This document shows, piece after piece, positions 35,370 to 44,026 of a DNA stretch of 64,000 nt (position 1 is the first letter of the stretch; every line of letters begins with the position of its first letter). The stretch is from Desulfovibrionaceae bacterium. GTDB lineage: Bacteria; Desulfobacterota; Desulfovibrionia; Desulfovibrionales; Desulfovibrionaceae. A program made the translations under genes and the position numbers. The notes beneath the pieces are model-generated. The model saw nothing but the letters and a program-made list of their open reading frames with translations, did no database searches and had not been told where the DNA came from. Where the stretch lies: the NCBI GenBank assembly GCA_009773665.1, contig WSYE01000005.1, forward strand, positions 1 through 64,000. Reading direction: 5' to 3'.

Positions 35370-36488
35370 ATGCCAAGCCAAAAAGCCATCGACAATAAGG
35401 TGCTAAACGACCGCGAACTGGCCGAAGAGCGCACCATACTTGCCTCCAAGCCCCAGCGACTGGTCTTCGAGACCACCAACCGCTGCAACCTTCGCTGCGC
35501 CATGTGCGGCCAGTCCCACCGCGATTTCGTGGGACGCGACCTCCAGCCCGAGGTGTTCGCCAGAACAGAACCCTACTGGGAGACCGCGCACGACGCCTCC
35601 CTGTTCGGCTGGGGCGAACCGCTCATGAACAAGCATCTGGGCAGCTACTTCGATCTTCTGGCCCCGCGCGGCCCCAGCATCTTCGTGCTGACCAACGCCA
35701 TGCTCCTCAAGCAGGAGATGATCGACCGCTTCCTCACCGGCGGGCTCACCTACCTGAACTTCTCCGTGGATGGCGCCACAGCCGCCACCTACAACCGCAT
35801 CCGCAAGGGCGCGGACTTCAACACGGTGATCGGCAACATCAAAAAAGTTGTGGCCAAGAAGCGTGAACTGGGCGTCAGCCATCCCTACCTGCGCATGGTC
35901 TTCGTGGGCATGCGCTCCAACGTGGAGGAGTTCCCGGACTTCGTGGACCTGGCTGCAAGCCTCGGCATGGACGAGGCCAAGATGGTGCACATGATCGCCT
36001 ACGGGCAGGAGATGGTCGGCGAGATCCTCTTCGACCACAAGGAGCGCACCAATGAGATCCTGGACGAGGCCGAGCGCCGCGCCAAGGCCCACGGCCTGAA
36101 GCTCACCATCCCTGACCGCTTCGACCTCTCCGGCAAGCCCGCGCTCGAGCCCATGCAGAGCCTGCACAAGAAATGCCCCCGCCCCTGGGAGGAGGTCTTC
36201 GTGCAGTCCGACGGCAAGGTGCGGTTGTGCATGCTCTCCAAGGACATCATGGGGGACCTCAACGTGGAAGGCATCGAGGACATCTGGAACAACGATAAGT
36301 TCCAGCAGGTCCGAGGCACCATCAACACCCCCCAGGCCATGTCCACCTGCGCCAAGTGCCCGCAGTACAAGGAGATGAACGTCAACGACCGCGCCGCGTT
36401 CATCCAGGTGGAGACCACCCTGCCCGGCACCAAGCCCTCGCTGGCTCCGCCGCAACCCGACGCCGCCCTGGCCGAGGCCGCCGAGTGA
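35370..36488 (+). CDS. Radical SAM/SPASM-domain protein
   Basis: The 372-residue protein has the radical SAM cluster motif CNLRCAMC (CxxxCxxC) near residue 40 and the glycine-rich SAM-binding segment LFGWGEPLMN. A SPASM-type C-terminus (CPRPWEEVFVQSDGKVRLC and later CAKCPQY) would bind an auxiliary iron-sulfur cluster. Such enzymes often modify peptides or sugars. AGGAGG lies nine bases before the ATG, so the longer upstream frame is rejected. It heads a run of co-directional genes including heptose-nucleotide enzymes, suggesting surface-glycan modification, but the substrate is unknown. Confidence 0.8.
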   Translation: MPSQKAIDNKVLNDRELAEERTILASKPQRLVFETTNRCNLRCAMCGQSHRDFVGRDLQPEVFARTEPYWETAHDASLFGWGEPLMNKHLGSYFDLLAPRGPSIFVLTNAMLLKQEMIDRFLTGGLTYLNFSVDGATAATYNRIRKGADFNTVIGNIKKVVAKKRELGVSHPYLRMVFVGMRSNVEEFPDFVDLAASLGMDEAKMVHMIAYGQEMVGEILFDHKERTNEILDEAERRAKAHGLKLTIPDRFDLSGKPALEPMQSLHKKCPRPWEEVFVQSDGKVRLCMLSKDIMGDLNVEGIEDIWNNDKFQQVRGTINTPQAMSTCAKCPQYKEMNVNDRAAFIQVETTLPGTKPSLAPPQPDAALAEAAE

Positions 36489-36576
36489 GGCGCGTGGCCT
36501 TTCGCCTCCCCAGCCTGACCGGATGGTGCAGGGATCACGCGTTTGCAGCAAAACCCTGGCCGAACACGAGGCTCCA

Positions 36577-37278
36577 GTGAAGACCGCCGTCATCCTGAGC
36601 GCGGGCCTGGGTACGCGCCTTCGCCCCCTCACCGACACCTGCCCCAAACCCATGGTGCCCGTGGCTGGCGTGCCGCTGCTGGAACGCACCGTGCGCCATC
36701 TGGCCGCCCACGGCGTCACGGACATCTGCATCAACCTGCACCACCTGCCCGAGGTGGTGCTGAAGCACTTCGGCGACGGCGAAGCCTTCGGGGCCAGGCT
36801 GCACTTCACCGTGGAGAACGAACTGCTGGGCACCGCCGGGGCGCTGAACGCCTTCCGGCAACACCTCGCCGGGCCGTTCCTGGTCTGGTACGGCGACGTG
36901 CTTTCTGAGTTCGACGTGACGGCCTTCACCCGCTATCATGCCGAAAAGCGCGCCATGGCCACCGTGGGTCTATACCGGGTGGACAACCCTACCCAGTGCG
37001 GGCTGGTGGACCTGGACGCCGCCTCGCGCATCACCCGCTTCGTGGAGAAGCCCCCTGTGGCCTTCACGGACCTGGCCAACGCCGGGGTGTACGCCTGTGA
37101 GCCGGACGTCCTTGATTTCATCCCCCCTGCCGGGTTCTCGGACTTCGGCAAGGATGTGTTCCCGGCCATGCTGGAGGCAGGCGCGCCCATGTTCGGCTAC
37201 GCCATCGAGGACTGCCTGATCGACATCGGCTCGCCGGAGAAGCTGGCCAAAGCCGATGCGCATTTTCGCGCCCCGTAA
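36577..37278 (+). CDS. Sugar-1-phosphate nucleotidyltransferase, probably HddC-like
   Basis: The 233-residue enzyme has the nucleotidyltransferase signature AGLGTRLRPLTDTCPKP, the metal-binding WYGDVLSEFD and the sugar-binding FVEKPP. The compact single-domain form and the neighbouring heptose kinase/isomerase fusion suggest D-glycero-D-manno-heptose-1-phosphate guanylyltransferase, making GDP-heptose. Mannose-1-phosphate guanylyltransferase activity cannot be excluded. The GTG at 36577 has GAGG five bases upstream; the frame before it lacks conservation. Confidence 0.8.
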   Translation: MKTAVILSAGLGTRLRPLTDTCPKPMVPVAGVPLLERTVRHLAAHGVTDICINLHHLPEVVLKHFGDGEAFGARLHFTVENELLGTAGALNAFRQHLAGPFLVWYGDVLSEFDVTAFTRYHAEKRAMATVGLYRVDNPTQCGLVDLDAASRITRFVEKPPVAFTDLANAGVYACEPDVLDFIPPAGFSDFGKDVFPAMLEAGAPMFGYAIEDCLIDIGSPEKLAKADAHFRAP

Positions 37279-37288
37279 GGAGCACTTC

Positions 37289-37996
37289 ATGGACGCACCC
37301 GCCCTGACCTGCCTGGCCCGCCAGTCCTTCGACAGCGAAGCCTTCGGCCTGGACTACTACCGCATGGTCACGCCGGACCACGAGGCCCTGGCCCGCGATC
37401 TGGCATCACTTGGCGCGCTGGGGACCCCTTTCATGGCCGACGCCAAGCTGCCCGCCCAGGATATCGAAGGCTCCAAGCGGTTGCAGCTCATGGGTTTCCG
37501 CAAGATCTGCGTGCAGCCCACCTTCGTGCTGTCCCTTACTGGAATGCGCGCAACAGCGGTTGGCGAACCCCAGGCCGTGGTGGACATGCCCCGGGACGAA
37601 CTGTCGGCCCACGCCACGAATTTCCCTTACAGCCGCTTCGGCCTGGACCCGGACGTTACGGAAAGCGAACGCCGGACCCATCAGGAGCGCTGGCTGGCCA
37701 ACTCCATGACCTCGCCGGACATCCTGGTGTTCCGCGAACAGGGCGCGTTCGTCAGCTTCAAGGTCCGCGAAGGCGCGGTGGTCATCGACCTGGTCTCGGC
37801 CCTGCCCTCCTCGCGCGGGCGGGGGTCGCTCCTGCTGGAGCGCCTCAAGGCCTGGGCCGCCGGACAGGGACACTCTCGCATCGAGGTGACCACCGAGAGC
37901 GAGAACATCCCCGCCTGCCTCTTCTACCAGAAAAACGGCTACCGCCTGGACCGCGCCACCGTGGCCTTCCACCTGCGCGCTCAGACGCCCGAATGA
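37289..37996 (+). CDS. GNAT-family N-acetyltransferase
   Basis: The 235-residue protein has a GNAT acetyl-CoA site in its C-terminal half (LPSSRGRGSLLLERLKAWA, then ESENIPACLFYQKNGYR). The N-terminal half resembles WecD-type sugar-amine acetyltransferases, with one Phe-Asp-Ser-Glu-Ala-Phe block near the start. AAGGAG precedes the ATG. It begins ten bases after the nucleotidyltransferase and precedes the heptose fusion gene, so it may acetylate an amino sugar in the same glycan. Confidence 0.75.
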   Translation: MDAPALTCLARQSFDSEAFGLDYYRMVTPDHEALARDLASLGALGTPFMADAKLPAQDIEGSKRLQLMGFRKICVQPTFVLSLTGMRATAVGEPQAVVDMPRDELSAHATNFPYSRFGLDPDVTESERRTHQERWLANSMTSPDILVFREQGAFVSFKVREGAVVIDLVSALPSSRGRGSLLLERLKAWAAGQGHSRIEVTTESENIPACLFYQKNGYRLDRATVAFHLRAQTPE

Positions 37997-38057
37997 TGCC
38001 TCCACTGAATTCCATGATTGATATCAGGCCCCAGGCCGCCCAACAGGACAATAGACC

Positions 38058-39641
38058 ATGATCATCGCCAAATCCCCGGTCCGCCTCAGCTTCGGCGGCG
38101 GCGGCACCGACCTGCCCGCCTACTACGAGCCCCACGGCGGCGCCGTGCTCTCCGTGACCATCGACAAGTATTTCTACAGCGTGCTCCAGGAGATCCCCGG
38201 TCAGAGCATTGAGCTTTCCTCCTCCGACTACCAGCTCCACCAGCGCATCGCCGACCTGGACCAGGCCAACCTCACGGACGCCCTGCGCATCCCCAAGGCC
38301 ATGCTGCGCCACTTTGGCGTGAAATCCGGCGTCATGCTCCAGCTGAAGTCCGACATTCCGCCCGGTTCGGGCCTGGGCTTGTCCGGGGCCGTGGCTACGA
38401 GCCTTGCCCAGTGCGTGGGCGCGTACGTCGGGAAGCACCTGGACAAGGCCCAGGTGGCCGAGCTGGCCACCCACATCGAGCTTACCGTGCTGGGCCGCCC
38501 CATCGGCATGCAGGACCAGTTCGCCTCGGCCCACGGCGGCCTCAACTTCCTGACCTTCACCAAGGACGGCGTCACCGTAGAGCCCGTGGCCGTGAGTCTG
38601 TCGCGCCGCGCGGAGCTGCGCCGTCACCTCATGCTCTTCCACACCGGTGCCTCGCGCGACTCGGCCCGTATCCTGGAAGGTCAGCGCCAGGCCACCCAGC
38701 AGAACGACAGCGGCGTGCTGGACGCCCTGCATCAGGTGAAAAAGACCGCCTACCGCATGCGCGAAATCTTGGAAGGAGGGGACATCCTGGAGATCGGCAG
38801 GCTGCTGCACGACTCCTGGCAGCACAAAAAGCGCTTCTCCTCCTCGGTCTCCAACCCGGACATCGACCGCTACTACGACACGGCCATGCGCCACGGCGCG
38901 CTCGGCGGCAAGATCACCGGCGCGGGCGGCGGCGGCTTCCTGCTGATCTTTGCGGAGCCGGAGCGCCAGGAGGACATCAGCCGCGAGCTGACCGCCCAGG
39001 GCCTCCAGGAGCTGTCCTTCGACTTCGAGGACGGCGGATCACAGATCACCCTGGACCACGCCGGGCGCTTCAAGTCCACCATCACCCCGGAGGGCTACCT
39101 GCTGGGCATGCGCGCCGTGGTCAGCCGCCTGGACAACAACCAGATCGCACGCATAGCCGACCTGCTGCACGCGGCCTACGTGGCGGACAAGCAGGTGTTC
39201 ATCATGGGCAACGGAGGGTCCGCAGCCACGGCCTCCCACTTCTGCTCGGACCTGGCCAAGACCGTGGCCGTCAATGGCATACGGGGCTTCAGGGCCATCC
39301 CACTGACCGACAACATCCCGCTCATGACCGCCTGGGGCAACGACGTGGGCTTCGAGGACATCTTCTCGGGCCAGTTGCGCAACCTCCTGAACCCCGGCGA
39401 CGTGGTCATCGGCATTTCCGGCGGCGGCATGAGCCCCAACGTGCTCAAGGCCATGCAGATGGCCCAGGAGCGCGGCGCGCGCACCGTGGGCCTGACCGGT
39501 TTTTCCGGCGGCAAGCTCAAGTGCGCCGTGGAGGAGTGCTTCATCGTGCCCTCGGAGAACTACCAGTTCATCGAGGACGTGCACATGATGCTGGTGCATC
39601 TGCTGACCAGCGTGGTGCGCGAGAGGCTGGGCGGGGATTAG
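38058..39641 (+). CDS. Bifunctional heptose-7-phosphate kinase/sedoheptulose-7-phosphate isomerase fusion
   Basis: The 527-residue protein fuses two enzymes of GDP-heptose synthesis. Residues 1 to about 335 are a GHMP kinase of the HddA type: SPVRLSFGGGGTDLPAYYEP, ATP loop PPGSGLGLSGAVATS, and GAGGGGFLLI. Residues about 350-527 are a SIS-domain isomerase of the GmhA type: MGNGGSAATASHFCSDLAKT and GISGGGMSPNVLKAM. GmhA converts sedoheptulose-7-phosphate to heptose-7-phosphate and HddA phosphorylates it, so the fusion joins consecutive steps. The phosphatase GmhB is not in the immediate cluster. Confidence 0.88.
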   Translation: MIIAKSPVRLSFGGGGTDLPAYYEPHGGAVLSVTIDKYFYSVLQEIPGQSIELSSSDYQLHQRIADLDQANLTDALRIPKAMLRHFGVKSGVMLQLKSDIPPGSGLGLSGAVATSLAQCVGAYVGKHLDKAQVAELATHIELTVLGRPIGMQDQFASAHGGLNFLTFTKDGVTVEPVAVSLSRRAELRRHLMLFHTGASRDSARILEGQRQATQQNDSGVLDALHQVKKTAYRMREILEGGDILEIGRLLHDSWQHKKRFSSSVSNPDIDRYYDTAMRHGALGGKITGAGGGGFLLIFAEPERQEDISRELTAQGLQELSFDFEDGGSQITLDHAGRFKSTITPEGYLLGMRAVVSRLDNNQIARIADLLHAAYVADKQVFIMGNGGSAATASHFCSDLAKTVAVNGIRGFRAIPLTDNIPLMTAWGNDVGFEDIFSGQLRNLLNPGDVVIGISGGGMSPNVLKAMQMAQERGARTVGLTGFSGGKLKCAVEECFIVPSENYQFIEDVHMMLVHLLTSVVRERLGGD

Positions 39642-39647
39642 AACGCC

Positions 39648-40598
39648 ATGCCCCCGACGGGCGCGTTCATTCCCTGGTCCGGCCAGGAGGCGTGCTTCAA
39701 TTCGTCGGGGCGAGTGTTGCCCTGCCTGGGCAGCGGCCAGGACGGAGAACTTCGCTCCGGCGTCGTTTGGCCGGAACCCCGCTTCACGGAAGCGGGACCC
39801 GGTGTGGCGCGCGACGGCCTGACCGGCCTCCAATGGCCCGTAGACGCTTCCGCCGCCCTGTGGCCCATGACCTGGGACGAGGCTGCGGCCTGGGTGGAAG
39901 GCGCGAACAATCGGGCTTTCCTTGAGCACGATGACTGGCGTCTGCCCTCGCGCCGGGAGCTTCTGTATCTCACGTGTCCCGCGCGCGCCCGCCCGGCCCT
40001 GCCGGACGCGCATCCGTTCTTGAATGTTTTCCAGCACTGGCACTGGACCGCCACCCCGTTTGCAGCGCCGGGGGCATCGGGCGACTCGGCCTGGCGCGTC
40101 CACCTGGAAGGGGGGCGCATGTTTCCAGGCCCCCAAAGCGCCGCGCACATGGTCCTGCCGGTGCGCGGGGTGAGCGCGATCCTCCCGGAAACGCCGGAAC
40201 TGGCTGCCGCCAGCAGAACCCTCTGGCCGTCCCCCAGGTTCGAGACATCTGACGGACAGGCCCTGGACCGGTTGACCGGGCTGGTGTGGCTTAGCCAGCC
40301 GCTGCCAGATCAGGGAGCGGCGACCTGGCAGGAAGCCCTGGACGCGGCCCGCAGGCTGGGCGCACCCTGGCGTCTGCCTTCCATCTACGAGCTGGAGAGT
40401 CTGGTGGACGCATCCCAGGCTTGGCCCGCACTTTCAGGCGGACACCCCTTTCCAGGCGACCTGGACGGCGTCTGGTCCGCAACGTCCAGCGGCTTCGACG
40501 CGGCCTGGGCCTGGGTGCTGTATTTCGGCAAGGGCGCGGTGGGAGTTGGCCATAAACCGGGTCGGCATTTCAATTTCCTGTTGACGCGAACCACCTGA
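39648..40598 (+). CDS. DUF1566 (Lcl C-terminal) repeat protein
   Basis: The 316-residue protein has two DUF1566/Lcl-type repeats. Each has the 'RD.LTGL.W......TW..A' and 'WRLPS..EL..L' signatures (DGLTGLQWPVD with DWRLPSRRELLYL, and DRLTGLVWLSQP with WRLPSIYELESLV). Such domains have a C-type-lectin-like fold and are often seen in exported or adhesin-like proteins, but no signal peptide is visible here. It starts six bases after the heptose fusion stop codon, so it is in the same operon. Function is unknown. Confidence 0.75.
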   Translation: MPPTGAFIPWSGQEACFNSSGRVLPCLGSGQDGELRSGVVWPEPRFTEAGPGVARDGLTGLQWPVDASAALWPMTWDEAAAWVEGANNRAFLEHDDWRLPSRRELLYLTCPARARPALPDAHPFLNVFQHWHWTATPFAAPGASGDSAWRVHLEGGRMFPGPQSAAHMVLPVRGVSAILPETPELAAASRTLWPSPRFETSDGQALDRLTGLVWLSQPLPDQGAATWQEALDAARRLGAPWRLPSIYELESLVDASQAWPALSGGHPFPGDLDGVWSATSSGFDAAWAWVLYFGKGAVGVGHKPGRHFNFLLTRTT

Positions 40599-40666
40599 AC
40601 AAGTAGAGACATTTTTCTTGACAGCGCGGAGCCGTGCGGTTAGACGATTCCTCCGCTCACGCGGAT

Positions 40667-40742
40667 GGGCCGTTAACTCAGTTGGTAGAGTACCTGCCTT
40701 TTAAGCAGAGAGTCGCAGGTTCGAATCCTGCACGGCCCACCA
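40667..40742 (+). tRNA. tRNA-Lys (UUU)
   Basis: The acceptor stem GGGCCGT pairs with ACGGCCC, followed by A and an encoded CCA. The anticodon loop is CTTTTAA with anticodon TTT. The T arm contains GGTTCGAATCC. Confidence 0.95.
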
Positions 40743-40748
40743 TATCGC

Positions 40749-40824
40749 GTCCCCATCGTCTAGTGGCCTAGGACGGCGGCCTCTCACGCCGCTAACAGGG
40801 GTTCAAATCCCCTTGGGGACGCCA
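40749..40824 (+). tRNA. tRNA-Glu (CUC)
   Basis: The acceptor stem GTCCCCA pairs with TGGGGAC, followed by G and an encoded CCA. The anticodon stem GCGGC/GCCGC holds the loop CTCTCAC with anticodon CTC. It lies six bases after tRNA-Lys. Its last 41 bases recur at 43788-43828, so the gene appears to be an integration target. Confidence 0.95.
40784..40824 (+). repeat. Direct repeat, left end of the island (in tRNA-Glu)
   Basis: The 41-base 3' end of tRNA-Glu, from TCACGCCGCTAAC to the CCA end, is identical to 43788-43828. It is a probable attachment-site core. Confidence 0.9.
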
Positions 40825-40888
40825 GCTTTTTCAGGGGTTTATGAGAATAAGCCCTCCTTTTGACCCACTGGATATAGTGGGTGGATAT

Positions 40889-40918
40889 AGAGGCTACCGG
40901 CTGCAACCGGTGGCCTCT
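40889..40918 (+). terminator. Hairpin downstream of the tRNA genes
   Basis: Arms AGAGGCTACCGG and CCGGTGGCCTCT with one mismatch and a six-base loop are followed by TTCC. A smaller hairpin (CCCACT/AGTGGG) precedes it at 40864-40881. They may end the tRNA transcript within the inserted segment. Confidence 0.5.
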
Positions 40919-41093
40919 TTCCGTTTGAACTCCACGACCTTGCCAGTGCCCTTGTACGGTCCTAGGATTGGAGTTAGTTAGCGTCGCGCACACGGTGAGA
41001 CGCGGGAGAAAAGCTTGTTTTATCCCACTTTCTGGTCTCATTTAACGAATACTCCGCTAATGCCCCCGCGACCTTGAGCAAGAAGGAATTATC

Positions 41094-43469
41094 TTGATAC
41101 GCAATGCTTTTTTAAAGATTGATAGGATCAAGTTCGAAACTGCGGCCGTGATACTACTTCTGCTGGGCGCTGGTTTGAGGTTTTACGATCTTGGTACCCC
41201 ATCTATGTGGGGGGATGAGTTACTGGTGCCCCTGAACGCGGCCAGATCTATTCCGTATATCCTGAGTCTTTCAGCAGATGCCGAGGTGCATCCTCCTTAT
41301 TTTTATTTTCTCTATAAGTTTCTGTTGCTGTTTGGAACTTCCGATTTCTGGCTCAGATTACCATCGACAATTTGTGGAATTCTGTCTCTGTATTTCGTCT
41401 GGCGTACCGGGGAGCGTCATCTAGGGAGTCGCTTTGCTGCACTAGCTGGGCTCGGAATTCTGACGGTTCATCCGCTCCATATATGGATATCGCGCCAGGT
41501 CCGTCCCTATGCGCTCGTCATGATGTGCACCGCCCTGAGTGTGGATTACCTGCTACGCTACCTAGAAAACGGTCGTTCACGAGAAGCTTGGCGCAACATC
41601 CTATCTAACATACCGATTGTTACGATCCACTACCTGGGTTTTTTTGTCCTAGCTTCCCAATGGGTGTGCGTCCTCGTCTCCTATCTTGCCAGGAAGATAC
41701 CCAAGTTGACTTCCATTGCTTTGTACGGCTTTGGCAGCGCGCTATGCATCCTTCCCTCCGTGTATTTCCTTTGGGAGGCCAAGTTCAAACGTCACGAGCC
41801 TGTTATCGCGTCCGGAAATGGCTTCATCTCGGCGTTCCACAAAATTTTGCAAGCCTTTGATGGCGTGTTGGCGTTCAACGCGCCTTTTCCTTATGCGTGG
41901 TCGATCCTGGGCGGATTGACTTTCCTTGGGACCCTCGCTCTGATCACCCGACGCTCGATTGCAGCGTACCTAGCTTTTTTTGTCGTTATTCCGCCCGCAA
42001 TTCTTTTGAGCATGGGGTATTCTAGCCATCTTTACGCCGTACATTTAAGCTTTCTACTTCCCCCCATAGTGATGTTGGCCGGGGTCGGTCTAGCCAGGGG
42101 CACTCCCTTGAGGTTGCGCCGTCCCTGGACAATCTTAATGCTGTGTACTTTTCTCGGCGGATCTTTTCTCGGTTTGCAAGGCGAGGCCTATTACTCACCC
42201 AAGGGCGTCGTGGCTACTTGGTGGAACTTAGGCAACTTCAAGGACGTGGGCCAGACTCTGCGGGCCAACTTTACTCCCGAAGACATGATCGCGTTCCGAG
42301 ATCTTGAGCTATACCAGTACGTGAACTACTACGCCGAACGCGCAGGTGGCTTCGGGGCACCATCTACGCAAGTGCTCGGGCCGGAAAAGCCCATGGTGAA
42401 GACTTTCTTTCTCACCAATTACGAAGCGTTTGGGCAGTTGTTTTCAGGGGAGGACGAATTCAAAAAACTTTTCGGTGCTTCCGCAAAAGTGGCCACCCTG
42501 AGCAACCTCCGCGTCTATCAGGCAGCCGTGGCGAGATATCCAAACATCGTCATGGACGGAGAACGTTTTGTCGTTCAACTCACGGCCGCTCCCATGGACG
42601 TCTACGCACGGGCGTGGAGTCTCAGGGACCTGAGCGTCTGGCCTTATAACGGCTGCTCCTTGTTTCCGACCAAACCAAATCAGACCGGAGAAGTGATCTA
42701 CCACCTGATTCCTGCCGAGGGGAATCCCCCCAGAAATTTCTGCCTTATGGTGGATTACAACATAGAAGCTTCGGGGAATAGCCTGCAAATGGATTACCGT
42801 TTTGACGATGAAGATTGGGAAACTATCCTGACAGAACATGAATTATGCAATTATGATGAAAAAAATATGTTAGCTAGGTTCGCAAGGCAGAAAAAGTACA
42901 ATAATCTTTGGATAAGGATACGATTAAAAACCAATGAAGAAGTAGCCACGACGAACTTAGGAACACTTGGGCAAGTAAAGTTACATCATATCACCATTTT
43001 CGGGGACAACTCGAATTCTCGATTCGGCAGCTCAAGCCTATCTCTTCAGGAAAGCGGACTAGGAGATATAGAGTTGTTGCCAGGATATACTTTTATACAA
43101 TGGGGCCTGGGGCCCAATACGTCCATTAAATTTGAACTAGACAAGCCAGAAATGCTCAATTTCCATTACAGTTTCTCCAACTACATACAAGGACAGAGTG
43201 TCGAGATACTTTTTGATGGCAAGGCAGTTGCTCTACACAAAAACTTGACCGCAGGACAGGAGATCACAAACCAACTCACTTTGATGGGCCATCCCGGACC
43301 AGGACTTCTGGAGTTCAGATACTCCACCTGGAACAACAAGAACGAAGCTTCTTCTTTCGCTCCAGACGAACCTCGAAATTTGGCGGTGGCCTTTAGAACC
43401 CTCTCGATGGACGTGTCCAACTTGGTTGATGCGCGCCCATCGCCGCAAATATTGGAACGTCATAAATAA
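41094..43469 (+). CDS. GT39/ArnT-like membrane glycosyltransferase with extra C-terminal domain
   Basis: The N-terminal ~450 of 791 residues form a multi-spanning membrane glycosyltransferase of the PMT/ArnT type. The conserved acidic motif after the first helix is present (RFYDLGTPSMWGDELLVPLN) and a second conserved region, LSADAEVHPPYFYFLYKF, follows. These enzymes move a sugar from a polyprenyl-phosphate carrier on the outer face of the membrane. The C-terminal ~300 residues are soluble and look beta-rich; I do not recognise them. Start is TTG 41094 with AAGGAA five bases upstream. The gene is the only cargo of the tRNA-Glu island. Confidence 0.75.
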   Translation: MIRNAFLKIDRIKFETAAVILLLLGAGLRFYDLGTPSMWGDELLVPLNAARSIPYILSLSADAEVHPPYFYFLYKFLLLFGTSDFWLRLPSTICGILSLYFVWRTGERHLGSRFAALAGLGILTVHPLHIWISRQVRPYALVMMCTALSVDYLLRYLENGRSREAWRNILSNIPIVTIHYLGFFVLASQWVCVLVSYLARKIPKLTSIALYGFGSALCILPSVYFLWEAKFKRHEPVIASGNGFISAFHKILQAFDGVLAFNAPFPYAWSILGGLTFLGTLALITRRSIAAYLAFFVVIPPAILLSMGYSSHLYAVHLSFLLPPIVMLAGVGLARGTPLRLRRPWTILMLCTFLGGSFLGLQGEAYYSPKGVVATWWNLGNFKDVGQTLRANFTPEDMIAFRDLELYQYVNYYAERAGGFGAPSTQVLGPEKPMVKTFFLTNYEAFGQLFSGEDEFKKLFGASAKVATLSNLRVYQAAVARYPNIVMDGERFVVQLTAAPMDVYARAWSLRDLSVWPYNGCSLFPTKPNQTGEVIYHLIPAEGNPPRNFCLMVDYNIEASGNSLQMDYRFDDEDWETILTEHELCNYDEKNMLARFARQKKYNNLWIRIRLKTNEEVATTNLGTLGQVKLHHITIFGDNSNSRFGSSSLSLQESGLGDIELLPGYTFIQWGLGPNTSIKFELDKPEMLNFHYSFSNYIQGQSVEILFDGKAVALHKNLTAGQEITNQLTLMGHPGPGLLEFRYSTWNNKNEASSFAPDEPRNLAVAFRTLSMDVSNLVDARPSPQILERHK

Positions 43470-43787
43470 AATTCCGTCCCCCTGTGAGGAAAAAATAATT
43501 AATATACAACAAACGCAAAGTAATTTTTGTCGTGGCACGAAATGCTAGAAGGAGGAACGGGCAGTATGAACCGAGCTTAATCGAATATACTACCCGTTTG
43601 ACCCATGCCTTGTTTATACTATTTTTAGTCATTGAATCAGCATGATAGTACATGGCCTAGTATTTAGGATGTGTGTAATTTTTGTGTAAACGCTTCTCGG
43701 AAACGAGGCTGTTTTGAGTGGTCTTCGGCCCTAAAGACCCTGCTGTTTGCTTGTTCTAGGGTCTTCATTTTCACCGCTTTTCTCCTT
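43470..43787. other. Gene-free AT-rich end of the island
   Basis: No credible gene, hairpin or repeat was found between the glycosyltransferase stop and the second 41-base repeat. Short frames here lack ribosome binding sites and family resemblance. Confidence 0.5.
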
Positions 43788-43828
43788 TCACGCCGCTAAC
43801 AGGGGTTCAAATCCCCTTGGGGACGCCA
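43788..43828 (+). repeat. Direct repeat, right end of the island (tRNA-Glu fragment)
   Basis: This is the second 41-base copy of the tRNA-Glu 3' end. The bases just before it (CCTT) differ from the intact gene (CCTC) at the anticodon, so the identity begins inside the anticodon loop. Confidence 0.9.
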
Positions 43829-43838
43829 CTACAGATCT

Positions 43839-43874
43839 GGGACTTACGGAGAACACCGTAAGTCCCTTTTTCTT
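43839..43874 (+). terminator. Original tRNA operon terminator
   Basis: A perfect eleven-base stem GGGACTTACGG/CCGTAAGTCCC with a six-base loop is followed by TTTTTCTTTT, ten bases beyond the tRNA fragment. Confidence 0.9.
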
Positions 43875-43922
43875 TTGTCCGCATTCCAGACAGATGGGAA
43901 TACGTCTGCATCACACACCAGT

Positions 43923-43954
43923 GAGGGGCATCCTGCCTGTGCAGGATGCCCCTC
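43923..43954. repeat. Long perfect hairpin downstream of the GNAT gene
   Basis: Fourteen-base arms GAGGGGCATCCTGC and GCAGGATGCCCCTC enclose a CTGT loop. It has no T tract on either strand. It could still stop transcription of the minus-strand GNAT gene or mark an element end. Confidence 0.6.
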
Positions 43955-44026
43955 GTGTCGTTGATGCGGCCTTCTGGCAGCCTCGCCACTGATGTTGGCG
44001 GCGGTTCTCGTCAGGCGCTGCGGACG

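Larger units (their letters stand above)
40825..43828 (+). mobile_element. Small tRNA-Glu genomic island carrying one glycosyltransferase
   Basis: The segment lies between the intact tRNA-Glu and the second copy of its 41-base 3' end. It is AT-rich (18 of 60 bases are G or C at 42841-42900). It contains a single complete gene, and a strong terminator lies just beyond the far repeat, where the tRNA terminator would originally have been. No integrase, transposase or excisionase is present, so it is either a passively mobilised element or the remnant of a larger island. Confidence 0.75.

Noticed and set aside
40784-41041. Minus-strand frame ending over the tRNA-Glu gene
   Set aside because: Translation of tRNA sequence in antisense; no conserved protein and no integrase motif.
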